64,000 bases of DNA from Sphingobacteriales bacterium. Lineage in GTDB: Bacteria > Bacteroidota > Bacteroidia > Chitinophagales > Chitinophagaceae. The translations under genes were made by a program, and so were the position numbers. Under the pieces are notes generated by a model. The model made no database searches, had not been told where the DNA came from, and was given only the letters and a program-made list of their open reading frames with translations. The stretch is from positions 1-64,000 of the forward strand of contig JAIXSZ010000050.1 in assembly GCA_027484425.1 (NCBI GenBank). Direction: 5' to 3'. Each line of letters opens with the position of its first letter. Position 1 is the stretch's first letter. Shown in pieces: positions 61,729-64,000 of this stretch.

Positions 61729-64000
61729 ATGTATTTGAATGGTACAAAGTGCGCAGCCCTTGCATTGAGTTGCCTTTTGTCTTTTTCGGTGATGGCAAAA
61801 AACACTATACCCTCTGTAGGGCAAGGTGTGCAAAAACCGTTGACGTTTATAGAAAACAATGGTCAGATTACAGACAATAATGGTACTATACTGAATGATA
61901 TAGCCTTCAAAATGTCGACCCCAGGTATGAATTTGTATGTGGGTAAGGGTGAGTTGCACTACCAGTTCAGAAAGCTGGAAGATGCTACTGGTGCTAATCC
62001 TACGATGAAGACCTACCGCATGGATGTGAAACTGCTGGGAGCTAACACGAACGCACAAGTAATAACTAGCGATAAACAGGCCTATTACGAAAAGTACTAT
62101 AACCAGCATACTGCTGCAGCTGGAATAACAGCCGCCGCCTACAATAAGATTACCTACAAGGAAGTATATCCAGGTATAGACTGGGTACTTTATGTAAAGG
62201 GTGACAATGTGGAGTATGACTTTGTGGTGCGCCCAGGAGCCGATGCCAGCCTAATAAAACTACAATATGGCGGTGCTACTAATCTGAGCTTGACAGCGGA
62301 TGGTGGCATAGCTGCAACAACCCCAATGGGTAAGGTGCAAGAGAAAAAGCCATTTGCTTATGAAAATGCTACAGGTAAAGAAGTGGCTGCCAACTTTAAA
62401 CTGCAAGGAAACATAGTAAGTTTTGAGACTGCAAAAAGTAATGGAACATTGACAATTGACCCTTTCATATTGTGGAGTACTTATTTTGGTGGTGTAAATG
62501 AAGATGTAGCTACCGCGGTGAAGATTAGTGGCGGTGGTAACGCCTACGTGGGTGGTTATACATCTAGTGCAGGGTTGGGATTCGGTGGTGCATTTGATGT
62601 GACGTTTAATGCTGTTTTTGATGCGTTTATAACAAAATATGATGCAGCTGGTGTGTTACAGTTCTCTGCCTATTTTGGTGGTACTGGTAATGATAGAGGT
62701 ACTTGCTTGGCGATAAATGCTGCTGGCACTGGTATATTTTTGGGTGGTGTAACCAACTCAACAGGTTTGTCTACAGCAGGTGCTTATCGCACTGCCTTAA
62801 GTGGACCTACCGATGGTTTCCTGCTGCGTGTAGATAACAACGGTAATCGTATTTGGTCTACCTATTATGGTGGCCCAGCTGGTGGAGGCGGAACAGGTAA
62901 TGATGCAGTAAATGGAGTAGCTGTAGATGCTGCCAACAACATATACATTACTGGACGCACAGAAAGCGCCTCGCTGATAGCAACTGCTGGTGTATACCAA
63001 ACAGCACTAAGTGGAACTGCTGACGCTTTCATAGCTAAATTCAATGGGGCATCTGCCACTGGCGCGAACATTTTTTCTACTTATTATGGCGGTACCGGTA
63101 TAGATGAAGGTGCAGGTATAACTGTAGATGGCTCTAACAATCCGGTGATAACTGGCCAGACAAACAGTATCATAAGTATTGCATCGACCGGTGCCTACCA
63201 AACTGCATTGAGTGGTGCTAATGATGCGTTTGTAGCAAAATTGAATAATACAGCTACAGGCAGACTTTGGGGTACTTATTTTGGAGGTACAGGATCAGAA
63301 CAGGGTACAGAAGCTATATGCAACACTACTAATGGCGCTGTAGGAGTTATAGGATATACTAGCAGTACTAGTGGCATAGCTACAGCCAATGCTCATCAGA
63401 CATCTTACGGTGGTGGCGTGCAGGATGCGTTTGTAGCCTACTTTACCACAGCGGGTGCTGTGGCTTGGAGCACGTACTATGGTGGTTCTGGATTGGACTA
63501 CGGAGAAAGTATATGTCTGGACCCATCACGCAATCTGGTTATTGCAGGTGGTACTTTCAGCACAAATGGCATAGCAACAGCAGGTAGTTTGCAGCCTGTT
63601 ATAGGAGGTAACTATGATGCTTACGTAGCCAAGTTTACACAGTTGGGTCAGCGTATGTGGGGTACTTACTTTGGTAATGCGTTGTACGATTATGGTTTTG
63701 GTGTAGCATGCGATAATGGTGGGCAGATATTGCTGGCAGGACATACTACCAGCACAGCTGGTATATCTACCGTTGGTGCTGCACAGGCTGCCTATGGTGG
63801 TGGTACTTATGATGGTTTCCTTACTAAATTCCGCGCAGATACTTTTGCCCTGATAGTACAACCATTTACAGATACGTTGGTATGTGCTGGTGGTCAGTTG
63901 AGGGTGAACTATCAAGTCAATTTCAACTATCAGCCGGGTAATGTTTTTTCTGTTCAGCTGTCTGATATCACTGGTAGTTTTGCTGCACCAGTTGTAATAG
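61729..64000 (+). CDS. SBBP-repeat T9SS-type secreted protein (3' end cut by window)
   Basis: At least 757 residues, open to the right edge with no stop, so the C-terminus is missing. The signal peptide is CAALALSCLLSFSVMA. Residues about 25-240 match the conserved head common to SBBP-type proteins in Bacteroidota (PLTFIENNGQITDNNGTILN, VYPGIDWVLYVKGDNVEYDF, GKVQEKKPFAYENATGKEV). From about residue 245, roughly 50-65-residue repeats begin ILWSTYFGG..ED.ATAVK.SGGGNAYVGGYTSS and recur at least seven times with STYYGG, TYFGG and TGGAY/AYQTALSG motifs; they should form a beta-propeller. The last visible stretch, PFTDTLVCAGGQLRVNYQVN, is Ig-like. A T9SS sorting domain is expected beyond the window. 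Probably secreted. Confidence 0.92.
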   Translation, partial: MYLNGTKCAALALSCLLSFSVMAKNTIPSVGQGVQKPLTFIENNGQITDNNGTILNDIAFKMSTPGMNLYVGKGELHYQFRKLEDATGANPTMKTYRMDVKLLGANTNAQVITSDKQAYYEKYYNQHTAAAGITAAAYNKITYKEVYPGIDWVLYVKGDNVEYDFVVRPGADASLIKLQYGGATNLSLTADGGIAATTPMGKVQEKKPFAYENATGKEVAANFKLQGNIVSFETAKSNGTLTIDPFILWSTYFGGVNEDVATAVKISGGGNAYVGGYTSSAGLGFGGAFDVTFNAVFDAFITKYDAAGVLQFSAYFGGTGNDRGTCLAINAAGTGIFLGGVTNSTGLSTAGAYRTALSGPTDGFLLRVDNNGNRIWSTYYGGPAGGGGTGNDAVNGVAVDAANNIYITGRTESASLIATAGVYQTALSGTADAFIAKFNGASATGANIFSTYYGGTGIDEGAGITVDGSNNPVITGQTNSIISIASTGAYQTALSGANDAFVAKLNNTATGRLWGTYFGGTGSEQGTEAICNTTNGAVGVIGYTSSTSGIATANAHQTSYGGGVQDAFVAYFTTAGAVAWSTYYGGSGLDYGESICLDPSRNLVIAGGTFSTNGIATAGSLQPVIGGNYDAYVAKFTQLGQRMWGTYFGNALYDYGFGVACDNGGQILLAGHTTSTAGISTVGAAQAAYGGGTYDGFLTKFRADTFALIVQPFTDTLVCAGGQLRVNYQVNFNYQPGNVFSVQLSDITGSFAAPVVI

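Overview
The window is chromosomal DNA of a Bacteroidota bacterium, most likely of the Chitinophagales/Chitinophagaceae type. The evidence is a set of secreted proteins with type IX secretion (T9SS) C-terminal sorting domains (type A and one gliding-motility-type B), a choice-of-anchor L domain, DUF5689, DUF7619-like and SBBP-type proteins, paired MBOAT/SGNH acyltransferase modules, and promoters of the Bacteroidota form TTTG...TAnnTTTG. No rRNA or tRNA genes, CRISPR array or prophage were seen.

Layout. 1-420: an array of about 205-bp intergenic repeats that runs in from the left edge. 433-6474: a DUF1003 membrane protein, a di-haem peroxidase, a large type B secreted protein and a secreted phospholipase D-like protein. 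6753-12513: two secreted proteins, one built of six Ig-like repeats. 12727-19304: an outer-membrane DUF2490 protein, then a TonB-dependent receptor/DUF5689 lipoprotein/secreted protein set divergent from an exported endonuclease/exonuclease/phosphatase protein, which reads as a possible nucleic-acid or phosphate scavenging locus. 19500-26723: a giant adhesin-like protein of about 2400 residues with 17 Ig-like repeats. 27022-37601: two polysaccharide O-acyltransferase modules (MBOAT plus SGNH/AlgX-like partners) around a PAS sensor protein and a CNNM/CorC-like protein.

37640-44600 is an accessory, repeat-dense island. It holds a REP-associated tyrosine transposase (RAYT) bracketed by inverted REP hairpins, a T9SS cargo protein, a VapBC-type toxin-antitoxin pair bracketed by copies of another palindromic repeat, a 41-nt palindrome, and a second array of the same repeat family as at the left edge. 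A DUF1016/YhcG-type PD-(D/E)XK nuclease gene sits inside that array, between its last two units. This island is the most likely place for something new.

44628-64000 is mostly housekeeping and envelope genes: uvrB, a Tat-leader DODA-type dioxygenase, an unknown exported protein with a lysine-rich tail, a beta-barrel protein, a Rieske ferredoxin, a TMTC-like membrane glycosyltransferase with TPRs, an unknown single-span membrane protein, a conserved exported protein, an OmpA-family protein, a ccsA-ccmD-glutamate dehydrogenase operon, a Fic protein, a GNAT acetyltransferase and the 5' part of an SBBP-type T9SS cargo gene cut by the right edge. Strong hairpin terminators separate several convergent units. 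All family assignments were made by reading motifs; no database search was run.
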